From assembly GCA_028274885.1 (NCBI GenBank), contig JAQCMX010000061.1, positions 1 to 21,602 on the forward strand: 21,602 bases of DNA, read 5' to 3'. Source of the stretch: Haloarculaceae archaeon (GTDB lineage Archaea > Halobacteriota > Halobacteria > Halobacteriales > Haloarculaceae). Position numbers and translations under genes: made by a program. The notes beneath the pieces were generated by a model that saw only the letters and a program-made list of their open reading frames with translations, was not told the origin of the DNA and ran no database searches. Below, piece by piece: positions 6,589 through 14,655 of the stretch. Each line of letters begins with the position of its first letter. Position 1 is the stretch's first letter.

Positions 6589-7308
6589 TCAGATAAACTC
6601 GGAGTTTTGCGGGCCGTTGGTGATGTGTATCTCGAAGGGTTGGGTGCTCATGTCGTCCTGTTCGACGAGATGCCAGTACGTTTCGGCCATGCTGTCGGGA
6701 TCGAGAAACGTCTCGTCATCCCGGTCGGGGAACTGTTCGCGGACGCCGGGTGTGTCGATCTGACCGTCGACGACGACGTGTGCGACGTGGATCCCCTCGG
6801 GACCGAACTCCTGGGCCATGTCCATCGCCATCCCACGGGCCGCGAACTTTGCCGCCGTGAAACCGATCGCACCGCCGAGACTGCGAACCGCCGAGGTTGC
6901 GCCGGTAAAGATGATCGTTCCACCGCCCGTCTTGCGCATGTCTTCGACAGCCTCCTGTGAGCAGACGAACGCGCCGCGGCCGTTGACCGCCCACGCCTGT
7001 TCGAACTCCTCGACGCTCACGTCCATGAGACCCTTCCAGGCGGCGGCGCTTGCGTGGTTTACGAGGATGTCGACGGGACCGAACGCCGCCCGAACCGTCT
7101 CGAACCCATCCCGGATCTCGTCGACGCTGGTGAGGTCGGTCTGGACAGCGAGTCCCTCCCCCGGATCCGGGAGGTCGGCCGCGAGTTGCTCGATGTAGTC
7201 CCCCGATCGGGCGAACAGTCCCACGTGACATCCCTCCGTCCCGAACTGCCGTGCGATCGACTCGCCAAGCCCCGGACCGACGCCGGCGATGACTGCTGTG
7301 CGGGTCAT
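6589..7308 (-). CDS. Atypical short-chain dehydrogenase/reductase
   Basis: A 239-residue Rossmann-fold protein. The dinucleotide-binding motif is GVGPGLG (residues 9-15), followed by a basic residue after strand two (FARSG), DLTSVDE for the adenine contact, NHASAA (84-89, replacing the usual NNAG) and Asn109 in AVNGRG. The catalytic Tyr of the YxxxK motif is Phe150 (FTAAKFAARG), with Lys154 kept. I recall a bacterial and archaeal SDR subgroup with this same Phe and a following GIHVAHVVVDG, so this is likely a family trait rather than a local mutation. Its substrate is unknown, and ordinary alcohol oxidation is doubtful. The C-terminus, PFEIHITNGPQ, resembles that subgroup. The ATG at 7308 has a weak TATA-like TTTTGAT about 25 bases upstream. 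It lies downstream of the P450 on the same strand but 386 bases away. Confidence 0.87.
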   Translation of the reverse strand: MTRTAVIAGVGPGLGESIARQFGTEGCHVGLFARSGDYIEQLAADLPDPGEGLAVQTDLTSVDEIRDGFETVRAAFGPVDILVNHASAAAWKGLMDVSVEEFEQAWAVNGRGAFVCSQEAVEDMRKTGGGTIIFTGATSAVRSLGGAIGFTAAKFAARGMAMDMAQEFGPEGIHVAHVVVDGQIDTPGVREQFPDRDDETFLDPDSMAETYWHLVEQDDMSTQPFEIHITNGPQNSEFI

Positions 7309-7694
7309 ACGCCGACTAATGTGGCGACGATCAAAACCGTGGTGCCAAGATCAGGGACCACGTTGACCACAGTCTCCTGCCGGCCTGTCCCGAGGACATC
7401 TGCCGGATTAACATACCGAAACTGTGAACCGCCCGACAGTCCGGTTACTGTCGGCAGCCACGGGCGACCGTTCGCGGTGAGACCGTTGTGGGGCCACCGT
7501 ACCCCGTCTCGTATTTTTTCGTTTTCATGTCTTATAGATAACATGAACCGAACGGATCGAGGTCCGGACAGACCTGCTCGAACCGTACCTCAGTCGGGAG
7601 ATCTTCGGCACGAAGGAGCTACACGTCTCGGTAGGGGGCTGATCTGTTGTCGGTTCCTCACCTCTGGGTTCCCTGCAGGGTCAGCGTGGTCTGA
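7309..7694. other. Intergenic region without a convincing gene
   Basis: Between the P450 stop and the dehydrogenase start. It holds an AT-rich patch (7511-7543) with TATTTTTT and TCTTATAGATAAC, which could act as a promoter on either strand. A 79-codon minus-strand frame (7305-7544) overlaps the dehydrogenase ATG, but its product has no recognisable fold. I see no RNA gene. Confidence 0.5.
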
Positions 7695-9032
7695 CTACCG
7701 TTCGTGGAGTTGCATGGGCATCCCGTTGCGCGGGTGCATTGTCAGCGTCGGCCACAGGTCGGGTTCGCCCTCACGGGTGTATTCGAGGCGGTACTCCTGG
7801 GCGGTCCGTGCGAGGATGAGCTTCGCCTCCAGTTTCGCGAGGTGTTTACCGATACAATGGCGCGGCCCGCCCCCGAACGGAAAGTACGCAAAGCGGGGAC
7901 GGTCCCTGTTGTCGGCCCACCGACCGGGGTCGAACTGTTCGGGACCGTCCCAGAACCGCTCCGAGCGGTGCATCGCCCACTGAGAGAGCATGACCGCCGA
8001 CCCCTCGGGAACGGTGTATCCGTCGAAGACGACAGACTCGACCGGTTCGCGAAACATCACGTACACCGGCGGATACAGTCGCATCGACTCGTTGATGATT
8101 CGCTCCACCAGATCGAGTTCCCGGACGTCGGCCATCCCTGGCGGCTCGTCACCGAGTTGTTCGTCGAGTTCCTCGTGGAGTTGCTGTTCGACTGTCGGAT
8201 GTTGCGAGAGGAGATACCAGCTGTAAGTCAGGGTCAGGGCTGTCGTGTCGTGGCCGGCCAGCAACATTGTCATCATCTCGTCGCGAATCTGCGTGTCGGT
8301 CTGCTCCCCGCGTTCCTGTGCCCGCAGGAGCAACGAAAGGAAGTCGTCGGGGCCCTCGCCTGCCTCCGCGTCGCCCTCGCTTCCACGGCGCTCGGCGACG
8401 ATGTCTCTGATGACAGACTCCATCGTCTCGACAGCTGTGTCGTACGTACTGTCGCCCGGCATCGGCAGCCATGTCGGTGCAGCAAAGCGTACCGGGTCCG
8501 GTTCGAACCGCGCGCCAAGTGGTTCAAGCGCCTCCCGGATGGTCTGGACACGCTCATCCGAGAGATCCGTCCCGAGCATCAGGTCGGTGATGACCGACAG
8601 CGTCACCCGTGTCATCGCCCGTTCCACGTCCACAACTGTCCCATCCTCCCAGCCGTCCAGCAGACGCTCATTGTGGGCGACAATATCGTTCGCAAAGTCG
8701 GTCAGCCGGTCCATCTGGAACGCGGGTCTGGCCAGTCGGCGTTGTTCGCGCCACCTCTGGCCTTCGCTGAGCAACAGTCCCTTGCCCAGCAGATCACCGA
8801 GCGCGTCGTCCTGGAACTCGGGTTTTGCAAAACGGTCCGCGTCTGCGACGAGGACACGTTCGACGTGTTCTGGCTCTGTCAGCAGGTACGTCTCCACCGG
8901 CCCGAGGTCGAACGTGACGACGCCGCTGTAGGCCTCCTCGCAGGCCGAGAGGAACCGAAAGGGGTCGTCTGCATACCGGCGACTACTACCGAACAGTGGT
9001 TCACCCGTTGGACCGGGCGGTGATGTTCCCAT
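7695..9032 (-). CDS. Cytochrome P450
   Basis: A heme monooxygenase of 445 residues. The I-helix oxygen-activation motif is AGHDTT (259-264), the K-helix ExxR is ESMR (315-318), a PERF-like segment reads FDPGRW, and the heme-binding loop is FPFGGGPRHCIGKHLA with the ligand Cys393. The N-terminus GTSPPGPTGEPLFGSSR has the proline-rich hinge but no membrane anchor, so the enzyme is soluble. It looks similar to the haloarchaeal CYP174 type, but I cannot assign the family without alignment. The natural substrate is unknown; electrons probably come from a ferredoxin. The start is the ATG at 9032 rather than a TTG seven codons upstream, because the AT-rich TATA-like AATTGATTG (9052-9060) lies 20-28 bases before the ATG. 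An open antisense frame of 439 codons is a shadow of codon bias. Confidence 0.94.
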   Translation of the reverse strand: MGTSPPGPTGEPLFGSSRRYADDPFRFLSACEEAYSGVVTFDLGPVETYLLTEPEHVERVLVADADRFAKPEFQDDALGDLLGKGLLLSEGQRWREQRRLARPAFQMDRLTDFANDIVAHNERLLDGWEDGTVVDVERAMTRVTLSVITDLMLGTDLSDERVQTIREALEPLGARFEPDPVRFAAPTWLPMPGDSTYDTAVETMESVIRDIVAERRGSEGDAEAGEGPDDFLSLLLRAQERGEQTDTQIRDEMMTMLLAGHDTTALTLTYSWYLLSQHPTVEQQLHEELDEQLGDEPPGMADVRELDLVERIINESMRLYPPVYVMFREPVESVVFDGYTVPEGSAVMLSQWAMHRSERFWDGPEQFDPGRWADNRDRPRFAYFPFGGGPRHCIGKHLAKLEAKLILARTAQEYRLEYTREGEPDLWPTLTMHPRNGMPMQLHER

Positions 9033-9359
9033 TAGATAGGGTAGGGTCTGCAATCAATTCAATCCCCCGCTCGACAACCCGGTTGCCGCTGTCGGGCTGC
9101 CAGTCTTGTCTGTTGTGGCCACCCACAAGCCAAGCCGCTCCCACGCTATGGGTCCACACTGGTTCGCGCCGTGGCAGACAAACTGGCTCAGATTACGCTA
9201 CGGACCACCGGCTCATACCCCCAACACACCCGTGAGGTTCCGGTTCGCCCGAAGAGGTGTTAGTGTTTGCACACGGGGTCTGCCTCCGGCGGTGTGCGGA
9301 TTCGCGGTGGTCCCGGCAGTAGCAGGGGGATTTTTATTCGCGTCGTCCAAGCTAAATCT
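9033..9359. other. Intergenic region between divergent P450 and HAD genes
   Basis: It contains the P450 promoter (near 9055) and the HAD gene promoter (near 9335). The central 200 bases show no convincing gene. A short frame from 9149 encoding a Trp-rich stretch (MGPHWFAPWQTNW) has no promoter and merges into the antisense-like frame of the next gene. Confidence 0.5.
9331..9339 (+). promoter_or_regulatory. TATA box for the HAD hydrolase gene
   Basis: TTTTTATTC centred 25 bases before the GTG at 9360. It decides the start: the upstream in-frame start at 9267 would lie before the promoter. Confidence 0.65.
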
Positions 9360-10034
9360 GTGTCACCATTTGATGCCGTGGTGTTTGACCTCGACGGGAC
9401 GCTGTGTCACCGCACACAGGATACACAACGCCTCTACCGGCGGACATTCGAGCGTGTCGGTGCTGACCCATTCGGCGATCCGGAGGCGCTGTGGGCGGCA
9501 CTCAAAGGCCCGCTTGACCACGACGACCGCATCGGCTATCTCGGGGCCGGTTTCGCACGCCTGGCAGCCCAGCACAAGCGGTCGGATGTCGACCCACTGG
9601 CGCTTGCAGCAGCCATGGCCGACCACGTCGACGACAGTCAGGTTGCCCTCCGTTCCGGCGCCAGGGCGGCACTGGACAGTGCAGAAACGATCGGACCTGT
9701 GGGTCTGGTGACAAACGGCCCGGAGCGTCGCCAACGGGTCAAGCTGGACGCACTCGGGATCACCGACCGTTTTGATGTGCGGGTCTACGCGTTCGACCTC
9801 CCGCGTCGAAAGCCACACGCCCGCCCGTTCGACCGCGCCCTAGAGACCATCGACACCGCTCCCGAGCAGACACTGTATGTTGGCAACTCCTTGAAGTACG
9901 ATGTCGCGGGTGCGCACAACGCCGGCCTCCCGGTTGCGTGGCTTCGGAACGGCGATGATCCTGACCCATACGATCCCGAGTACGTCCTCACATCGATCGA
10001 GGACGTTCAGTCACTCCTCGCAGACAAACAGTGA
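9360..10034 (+). CDS. HAD-superfamily hydrolase (phosphatase)
   Basis: A 224-residue haloacid-dehalogenase-type hydrolase, most likely a phosphatase acting on a small phosphorylated metabolite. Motif I is VVFDLDGTLC with the nucleophile Asp10 and acid/base Asp12; motif II is LVTNG with Thr118; motif III Lys is in PRRKPHARPF (Lys151); motif IV is YVGNSLKYDVAGA with Asp181. A helical cap lies between residues 20 and 90, as in the phosphoglycolate phosphatase / YjjG-like group. The start is the GTG at 9360 (MSPFDAVVFD) because the TATA box lies 25 bases before it; the longer frame from 9267 adds a low-complexity Gly/Arg stretch unlike the family. The TGA stop overlaps a GTG that opens a second, frameshifted gene, implying that the two were once translated together. 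Confidence 0.92.
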   Translation: MSPFDAVVFDLDGTLCHRTQDTQRLYRRTFERVGADPFGDPEALWAALKGPLDHDDRIGYLGAGFARLAAQHKRSDVDPLALAAAMADHVDDSQVALRSGARAALDSAETIGPVGLVTNGPERRQRVKLDALGITDRFDVRVYAFDLPRRKPHARPFDRALETIDTAPEQTLYVGNSLKYDVAGAHNAGLPVAWLRNGDDPDPYDPEYVLTSIEDVQSLLADKQ

Positions 10035-10206
10035 CAGACGTTACATGGGTGTTCACCGACGAGTGTCTCCGGCGCGACGCCGAAACGACACTCGAAGCCG
10101 TCACCACCGAACAGCCGCGGTCGAACTACTCGAGGACACGATCACGCCAGCTTTCAGTGCGACGATATACGGCCCGGCAAAACTGCCGATCCGGGTTTCG
10201 ATGTGA
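10031..10206 (+). pseudogene. Frameshifted small gene coupled to the HAD gene
   Basis: GTG at 10031 overlaps the HAD stop codon by four bases. The first frame reads MTDVTWVFTDECLRRDAETT and continues LEAVTTEQ (to about 10114), then turns into an Arg/Ser-rich sequence that does not look natural. In the frame shifted by one base, from about 10115, a protein-like sequence appears: AAVELLEDTITPAFSATIYG followed by PAKLPIRVSM, ending at a TGA (10204-10206). Joined, they give a protein of about 58 residues. One missing base or two extra bases near 10110-10120 would explain it. I see no slippery heptamer, so programmed frameshifting is unlikely; a decayed gene or a sequencing error is more probable. 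The family is unknown. Confidence 0.55.
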
Positions 10207-10295
10207 CCAGCTAAATCCCTACGACGCGCTGTTTGTCTTCTCATTGGCCTGCAGTTCTGTCCGCGTCCAGAGTCAATCCGCTATTCAGGGCACCC

Positions 10296-11252
10296 TTAGC
10301 CTCGTCGTGCAATCGCCCGTGTGAGATCTCTGCGCTGTTCGCTGATCTCCTCGATCCGTTCTGCAACCGTCGCCAATACCGGATACGTTACGTCCAGAGC
10401 TGAATAGAGATACTCCTGTAACGCCAACTCTGTTTCCTCGGAGGTACCGATTTGTGCATGGATCTGTTCCTGACGCCGCTGCAGGACCTGTTCACACCGG
10501 TGTTTTGCGCTCTCTAATCTCTCCTCCTGTGCGACGAGTCCATCGAACGGTTGCCGCGGTACCGCTCTCTCGGCGGTCGGTCGAAGGGTTTCCTCGATGT
10601 CTTTGGCGTCCGAACGGAAGTTGCGAAGCGAGTCGATCTCCGTGGCAATATCGGCTGCCAGCGACTCACGTTGGGTGGCCGACTGGCGGGCCTGCCGGAC
10701 CAGTAACTGCTTCAGTCGTGGCGTAAGTTGCCCGTTTTGGATCACAACCGATGCGATCTCATGACCGAACTCCTCGTGGAGATGCTGTTTGAACGTTTCG
10801 TCGTATGCACGCGCGTAATCTGGTACCGACCGCACGGTCTCGTTATACCGTCGTCTGACCTCCTGTAGGTCGTCTGTGTTCCCGTCTGAATGGATGAGTT
10901 CGACGACCCCTGGGCGATTGTACGTTTGTGTTGGTAGAGCTATCGACTCCACCTCGCGTGCGAATTGCTGGAACGCTTCCTGTTCGACTTGTACCATCTC
11001 GTGTTCCTGTTCGGCCGCAGAAAGCGCCTCCTTGATATACCCCCCTGTTGGCACTGAACCAGCCACGAGGGGCCCGTGTACCGTCGGTGCCAGCAGGTGT
11101 TGGCTACTCGAGAGGCCCTCTCGCGCCGTGACACCGGGGCTTGGAACCACCAGATGGAGATCAAAAAGCACCATGATAAATCCGACCGCCGAGGCGACGA
11201 GTGAAACCCAATGTAACTGGAACCACATACAACCTTTGCGGATGTTAGTCAT
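10296..11252 (-). CDS. DUF7260-like membrane-anchored helical protein
   Basis: A 318-residue protein with one N-terminal membrane segment (about residues 13-36, HWVSLVASAVGFIMVLFDLH) followed by a long, charged, mostly helical region with coiled-coil character (EALSAAEQEHEMVQVEQEAF near 75; QQFAREVESI; then EVRRRYNETVRSVPDYARAY, HLHEEFGHEIA and GQLTPRLKQLL). That series resembles the haloarchaeal DUF7260 family as I remember it, whose function is unknown. The open frame runs upstream to 11579, but the extension is antisense to the next gene and has no promoter. I chose the ATG at 11252 because it precedes the membrane segment and has a TATA-like TGTTAAC about 25 bases upstream on the minus strand. 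The nearest downstream gene is convergent. GCA/GAA-rich codons near the middle are slightly less GC-biased than the neighbours. Confidence 0.75.
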   Translation of the reverse strand: MTNIRKGCMWFQLHWVSLVASAVGFIMVLFDLHLVVPSPGVTAREGLSSSQHLLAPTVHGPLVAGSVPTGGYIKEALSAAEQEHEMVQVEQEAFQQFAREVESIALPTQTYNRPGVVELIHSDGNTDDLQEVRRRYNETVRSVPDYARAYDETFKQHLHEEFGHEIASVVIQNGQLTPRLKQLLVRQARQSATQRESLAADIATEIDSLRNFRSDAKDIEETLRPTAERAVPRQPFDGLVAQEERLESAKHRCEQVLQRRQEQIHAQIGTSEETELALQEYLYSALDVTYPVLATVAERIEEISEQRRDLTRAIARRG

Positions 11253-11396
11253 CGTTATCCTATTAGTGTGATACATGTTAACAGTAACGGACAGGGGGAG
11301 CAGTGTCGTTCCTCCGGTCGGGGACCCTCCGTACACAGCAATAGTGTTAGATTGTACCGCAGTCCCAACTCCTGTATCCCCGCCACCACTCCGGGG

Positions 11397-11404
11397 TCTA
11401 TAGC
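11397..11404 (+). promoter_or_regulatory. TATA box for the 11422 gene
   Basis: TCTATAGC, about 22 bases before a GTG start with no ribosome-binding site; it supports GTG 11422 as the start. Confidence 0.5.
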
Positions 11405-11421
11405 TTGCCACTAGCGGTCGA

Positions 11422-11943
11422 GTGGGAAAGCACAACGCGGACAGTCCATCCAGCAGCAGTGGGGATGGGATCGGATCGGTTCCTCTCGACATCGGGTTCT
11501 CCGATCCTCCCGAGAAACCGGACTTGCACCTTCGGGAAACGGGTTTCAGCTTTGCCGACGTCGAACTGGTCGGTGTCACACACCAGGACAGGGATCACGC
11601 CGGCGCAGTCAGAGCGGTCACGGTCCGAACCGGTGTGATCACGCTCGCTCACGAGGACGCGGTCCCTTATCTCGAAGGCGAACGGGACCGTCTCAAAGGC
11701 GGCGACTACCCGTTCCAGACGGTCGATATCGAACTCCCCGATGGAGTGGTGTTCCGGACCGCTGCCGGCCCGATGCGGGTCGTTGCCACACCCGATATGG
11801 GGACGGCGACCGCGTCGCTCGGGCGATTCGCCGAGTTCGATGTCACGCGTACGCTGTGTTTTTACGGCGGGCTCATCGAACACGACGCCGGCCAACTTCA
11901 GCGTATCTACGAGAGCCTCAGCGAGAAACTGGTCCGATGGTGA
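11422..11943 (+). CDS. Conserved-looking hypothetical protein
   Basis: A 173-residue protein I cannot assign. After a Ser/Asp-rich N-terminal 30 residues it looks like a beta-rich domain: FADVELVGVTHQ, GAVRAVTVRTGVITLA, then VDIELPDGVVFRTAAGPMRV and VVATPDMG. A C-terminal helix (AGQLQRIYESLSEKLVRW) ends the protein. It has no Cys cluster, signal peptide or membrane helix. The GTG at 11422 is the only plausible start; a TATA box 22 bases upstream fits a leaderless mRNA. It is divergent from the DUF7260-like gene, with about 170 bases between the starts. Codon usage is typical of the window, and the antisense frames have lower quality. It could be a small cytoplasmic binding domain, but no motif identifies a ligand. 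Confidence 0.78.
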   Translation: MGKHNADSPSSSSGDGIGSVPLDIGFSDPPEKPDLHLRETGFSFADVELVGVTHQDRDHAGAVRAVTVRTGVITLAHEDAVPYLEGERDRLKGGDYPFQTVDIELPDGVVFRTAAGPMRVVATPDMGTATASLGRFAEFDVTRTLCFYGGLIEHDAGQLQRIYESLSEKLVRW

Positions 11944-12084
11944 GCAACGACTGAACCTGGCATCCAATTGATCTCACGGATGCCGATCAGACCGGGTAGT
12001 GCCGCTTGACTGGCTCATCCGATCGAGACACACGGGCCCGGAGCAACCGTGATCCAGCGGGGTCATAATAGCTAGAACTAACCA

Positions 12085-12093
12085 CTATTTAAG
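12085..12093 (+). promoter_or_regulatory. TATA box for the 12114 gene
   Basis: CTATTTAAG centred 25 bases before the ATG at 12114; a near-ideal haloarchaeal promoter for a leaderless transcript. Confidence 0.7.
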
Positions 12094-12113
12094 ACGCCGA
12101 CCAACGGGAAAGT

Positions 12114-12332
12114 ATGTCTGAAACGCACACTGGCTGGCAGAGGTTCGGTAGCCTGATCGAGAATCGGGAAAGCGCACTCATGTTTGCTTTCTCGATGTTA
12201 CTTGCGGGAATTGCAGCCGGCTGGGCCGGTCGGTCCCTCCTAGCCGGTGAGACGGTGACCGACCAGTTCTGGCTGGTCCCTGTGATCATTGGTCTTACAA
12301 CATCGCTGTACGCGCAGGCCAGCGAGATTTGA
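12114..12332 (+). CDS. Small two-helix membrane protein
   Basis: A 72-residue protein with a short polar N-terminus (MSETHTGWQRFGSLIENRES), a hydrophobic helix at about 21-43 (ALMFAFSMLLAGIAAGWAG) and a second at about 52-67 (FWLVPVIIGLTTSLYA). Both termini would face the same side, most likely the cytoplasm. I do not recognise the family. The strong TATA box 25 bases before the ATG and the clean separation of polar and hydrophobic parts make it a real gene. It is not obviously in an operon: the neighbours lie 170 bases upstream and more than 260 bases downstream. Small membrane proteins of this shape are common in haloarchaea and rarely characterised. Confidence 0.75.
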   Translation: MSETHTGWQRFGSLIENRESALMFAFSMLLAGIAAGWAGRSLLAGETVTDQFWLVPVIIGLTTSLYAQASEI

Positions 12333-12462
12333 ACGACGTGTTGTGGACCCCAACTTCGTCTCCAGGTCAGGATTCGATCATGACTCGGCTTTGACGGCCT
12401 CGCACGTTACCGTCGGAGGAGTCCGTAATCGGCGCTTTGGTCCTTGCCGCCGTATGTGTCGA

Positions 12463-12477
12463 TAAATTTATATATGG
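12463..12477. promoter_or_regulatory. Strong TATA-like tract with no gene
   Basis: ATAAATTTATATATG stands out in GC-rich sequence between the small membrane gene and the 3' end of the surface-protein gene. It is nearly symmetrical and could drive transcription either way. No gene follows on either strand within the expected distance. Confidence 0.35.
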
Positions 12478-12596
12478 CGCTGAGAAGCCTCTGACGACGC
12501 ATCTCCCTTACCGCTTTTTCACTCCGGGGATGGGCCGGTCACGTCACGGGTTGGGTTCGGCATTGAACACAACAGAACGCCCGGGTCTGTGGATGG

Positions 12597-14417
12597 CTAC
12601 TCGACTCGTGCACGCACCACTGCTGCAACGAGCAACAGGCTACAGAGGGCAACGGCGACGCCGAAACCAGGCCCATCGTCGTCTGATGCTGGTGTCTCGG
12701 TGTCCTCTGTCGACGGGTCTGTGTCCGTGTTGGTTTGAGTCCGGTTGTCGGTCTGTGTCTCTGTGGAGTTTGCATTCTCCGCTGAACTCCCCTCGTCTTC
12801 GCTCGGGGTCGGATCCGTGGACTGTTCGGTTGCTGGCGCTGCACCCGCACGGACCATCGAGAGGTCCCCGACGGTGGGCGCGTTGACGATGGTCACCGAC
12901 TGTCCTGTGTTGTTGATATAGAATGCGTCCCCGAAGCCGTCTGTCTCCGGAACTTTGTACGTACTTTCGTTGCCTGTGACCGGTTCGGCATCGTAGTGGT
13001 CGAGAAGGGCAACATACGCATCGCTGAACTCATTTGCGTCGGTCTGACTGTCCCAGCGTATCCTCCAGACGTACCCAGTCTCGTTGGTGGTGACAGAACT
13101 ATCGGTCACGTACGGGACGAGACGATCGCCGTCCCAGCCGTCTGTTACCGGGTGGGCGTAGTTTCGCGGGTCGCTCTCGTTGAGGGTTCCTGGCCTCCCT
13201 GACTCCGCGAAATTGTAATGATTCCGGAACGGAATGACCACGTCCTGGGGCCCACCACCGCTGACACTGGCCTTGAAGCTTGGATACCATAACATGGTAT
13301 AAATACCGGCTTCGCCGAAGCTCATGTTCTGTGCGTTCGTCCCGAGGAGGCTGAGGAACTTACTCCCGTTTTTGCGCGGAAGTATCTGCCAACTCTCACT
13401 GCTGCGGTCTTGAACGCGAGCGTCACTCGGCGGATCCTGTCGGAACCTTTCTGGATGTATCACCTGTTCAGTGCTTGGAATCGGGTCTGTGTACAGTTCG
13501 TTGACTGCTTCCCAGCCAGCCTCCTGTTCGATATTCCGAACAAAATTTACCCCGTCGGTGTACGGGAACAGAAACGTGACTCTGACACCGTTGTTGAACG
13601 AAGGATTGCCGTCAGCACCGCTTTCTCTCGGGAGCAGGCAGTCCCACTCCGACGTACAGCGCTGTTGATAGAGCTGGTCGACGTAGTTGCCATCACCCTC
13701 GACGACACTGTCGATGCGGTTGTGTTTCTCTGCGGTTACGCTCCTGTTGAGTTCGGAGATGAGTTCGGGAAAGGCCTGATGCTGCAGCGCGTGTAACAGT
13801 TCCTGTGAGAGGGTTATTTCGTCCATCTGGGGGGGTTTCGTCTCCGAGATGACTTCGATTCGGCGTTCCTGTGGGGAGTAGAATCCACCGGTGCCGCCGG
13901 CCGTTAGTCGCTGTATGATTGTGACCGGATCAGCAGTCTCGTTGGCGAAAAACCGCGACTCGAGGCTGATCTGGTGGTACAGGCGTCCCATTGCCGACAC
14001 GTTCTCGAAGTCTGCTGCGATATCCTCGGTGAACTCCGCGCGGTTGACTACCGATACCGGCACCGAGCGGTTGAACTCGAGCCGGCGGATTTGTTCGACG
14101 CGTGCCATCGCCCGGTTGACCACGGCTTCGAGTTCCGTCCCGTTGAGCCCGTTGTCCCGGGTCACCGAGAGGGGGTCGTCGTACCAGCAGCCGTTCTCCC
14201 ATCCAAGAACGTCCGAATCGGGGTCCGGCGACGGCTCCGGTGAGTATCTCGTACACGGGTCGTGGTCGGATACCGCGACTCCTCCTTGCGACCCGGTGGC
14301 AGTATCGCCGACTGTTGTTTGTGCTCCTCCAGCGACCTGGACAGCGATCAGGAAAAAAACCGCGAGAACGCTTGCGACTGCTACCGTGTGAAGTGCCCGC
14401 ACCCGTACCGCACTCAT
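12597..14417 (-). CDS. Hvo_1808-like surface protein with PGF-CTERM tail
   Basis: A 606-residue secreted protein. Residues 11-32 form a signal peptide. The mature part starts with DPLSVTRDNGLNGTELEAVV and contains a region resembling zinc metalloproteases: SQELLHALQHQAF at 204-216. In related proteins, as I recall them, the first Gln is His (HELxHALQ), so the usual first zinc ligand appears to be Gln205 here, with Glu206 and His209 kept. Many N-x-S/T sequons suggest glycosylation. A Thr/Ser/Asp-rich stalk (about 540-580) leads to DDDGPGFG, a hydrophobic helix and a basic end (RARVE), the layout of PGF-CTERM proteins processed by archaeosortase A and lipid-anchored at the cell surface. It appears to be the Hvo_1808 surface family; its function is unproven. 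A TATA box (TTTAAA, 14443-14448) 28 bases upstream supports the ATG at 14417. Confidence 0.85.
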   Translation of the reverse strand: MSAVRVRALHTVAVASVLAVFFLIAVQVAGGAQTTVGDTATGSQGGVAVSDHDPCTRYSPEPSPDPDSDVLGWENGCWYDDPLSVTRDNGLNGTELEAVVNRAMARVEQIRRLEFNRSVPVSVVNRAEFTEDIAADFENVSAMGRLYHQISLESRFFANETADPVTIIQRLTAGGTGGFYSPQERRIEVISETKPPQMDEITLSQELLHALQHQAFPELISELNRSVTAEKHNRIDSVVEGDGNYVDQLYQQRCTSEWDCLLPRESGADGNPSFNNGVRVTFLFPYTDGVNFVRNIEQEAGWEAVNELYTDPIPSTEQVIHPERFRQDPPSDARVQDRSSESWQILPRKNGSKFLSLLGTNAQNMSFGEAGIYTMLWYPSFKASVSGGGPQDVVIPFRNHYNFAESGRPGTLNESDPRNYAHPVTDGWDGDRLVPYVTDSSVTTNETGYVWRIRWDSQTDANEFSDAYVALLDHYDAEPVTGNESTYKVPETDGFGDAFYINNTGQSVTIVNAPTVGDLSMVRAGAAPATEQSTDPTPSEDEGSSAENANSTETQTDNRTQTNTDTDPSTEDTETPASDDDGPGFGVAVALCSLLLVAAVVRARVE

Positions 14418-14442
14418 TGTGTCCGCATAACTGTCATGCAGG

Positions 14443-14448
14443 TTTAAA
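14443..14448 (-). promoter_or_regulatory. TATA box for the surface-protein gene
   Basis: TTTAAA inside CATTTAAACC on the minus strand, centred 28 bases before the ATG at 14417; a leaderless or nearly leaderless mRNA is expected. Confidence 0.65.
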
Positions 14449-14655
14449 TGTCTTGCTTACACGGGGACTGCGTCGGTATCGCGGTCGCCACGGACGACGA
14501 CGCCACATAGATCGCTTTCCACCCTTCTGGGACCTACAGGACGCTATTACGCTTTTTTATCCACTCTGTCATTTCTCTCTTTTTGTGTTTGTACGTGCGG
14601 TCTATACTCGTGTCTCTCCCGACGATCCTGTCGGGTCAATCAGAAAAATGTGTGA

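Noticed and set aside
7305..7544. 79-codon minus-strand frame overlapping the dehydrogenase ATG
   Set aside because: The four-base overlap looks like coupling, but the sequence has no haloarchaeal acidic bias and no recognisable structure.
7704..9023. 439-codon open frame on the plus strand
   Set aside because: It lies exactly antisense to the cytochrome P450, which has all its motifs; the antisense product has no fold and reflects GC-rich codon bias.
9106..9300. Trp-rich short frame upstream of the HAD gene
   Set aside because: No promoter at the right distance, and the frame runs on into the out-of-frame shadow of the HAD gene.
11253..11579. N-terminal extension of the DUF7260-like protein
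   Set aside because: Antisense to the 11422 gene's beginning and unlike the rest of the protein; a better start precedes the membrane helix.
12333..12430. tRNA-like T-arm (ATCGAATC on the minus strand near 12375)
   Set aside because: The T-stem has a mismatch and no D-arm, anticodon arm or acceptor stem can be built around it.
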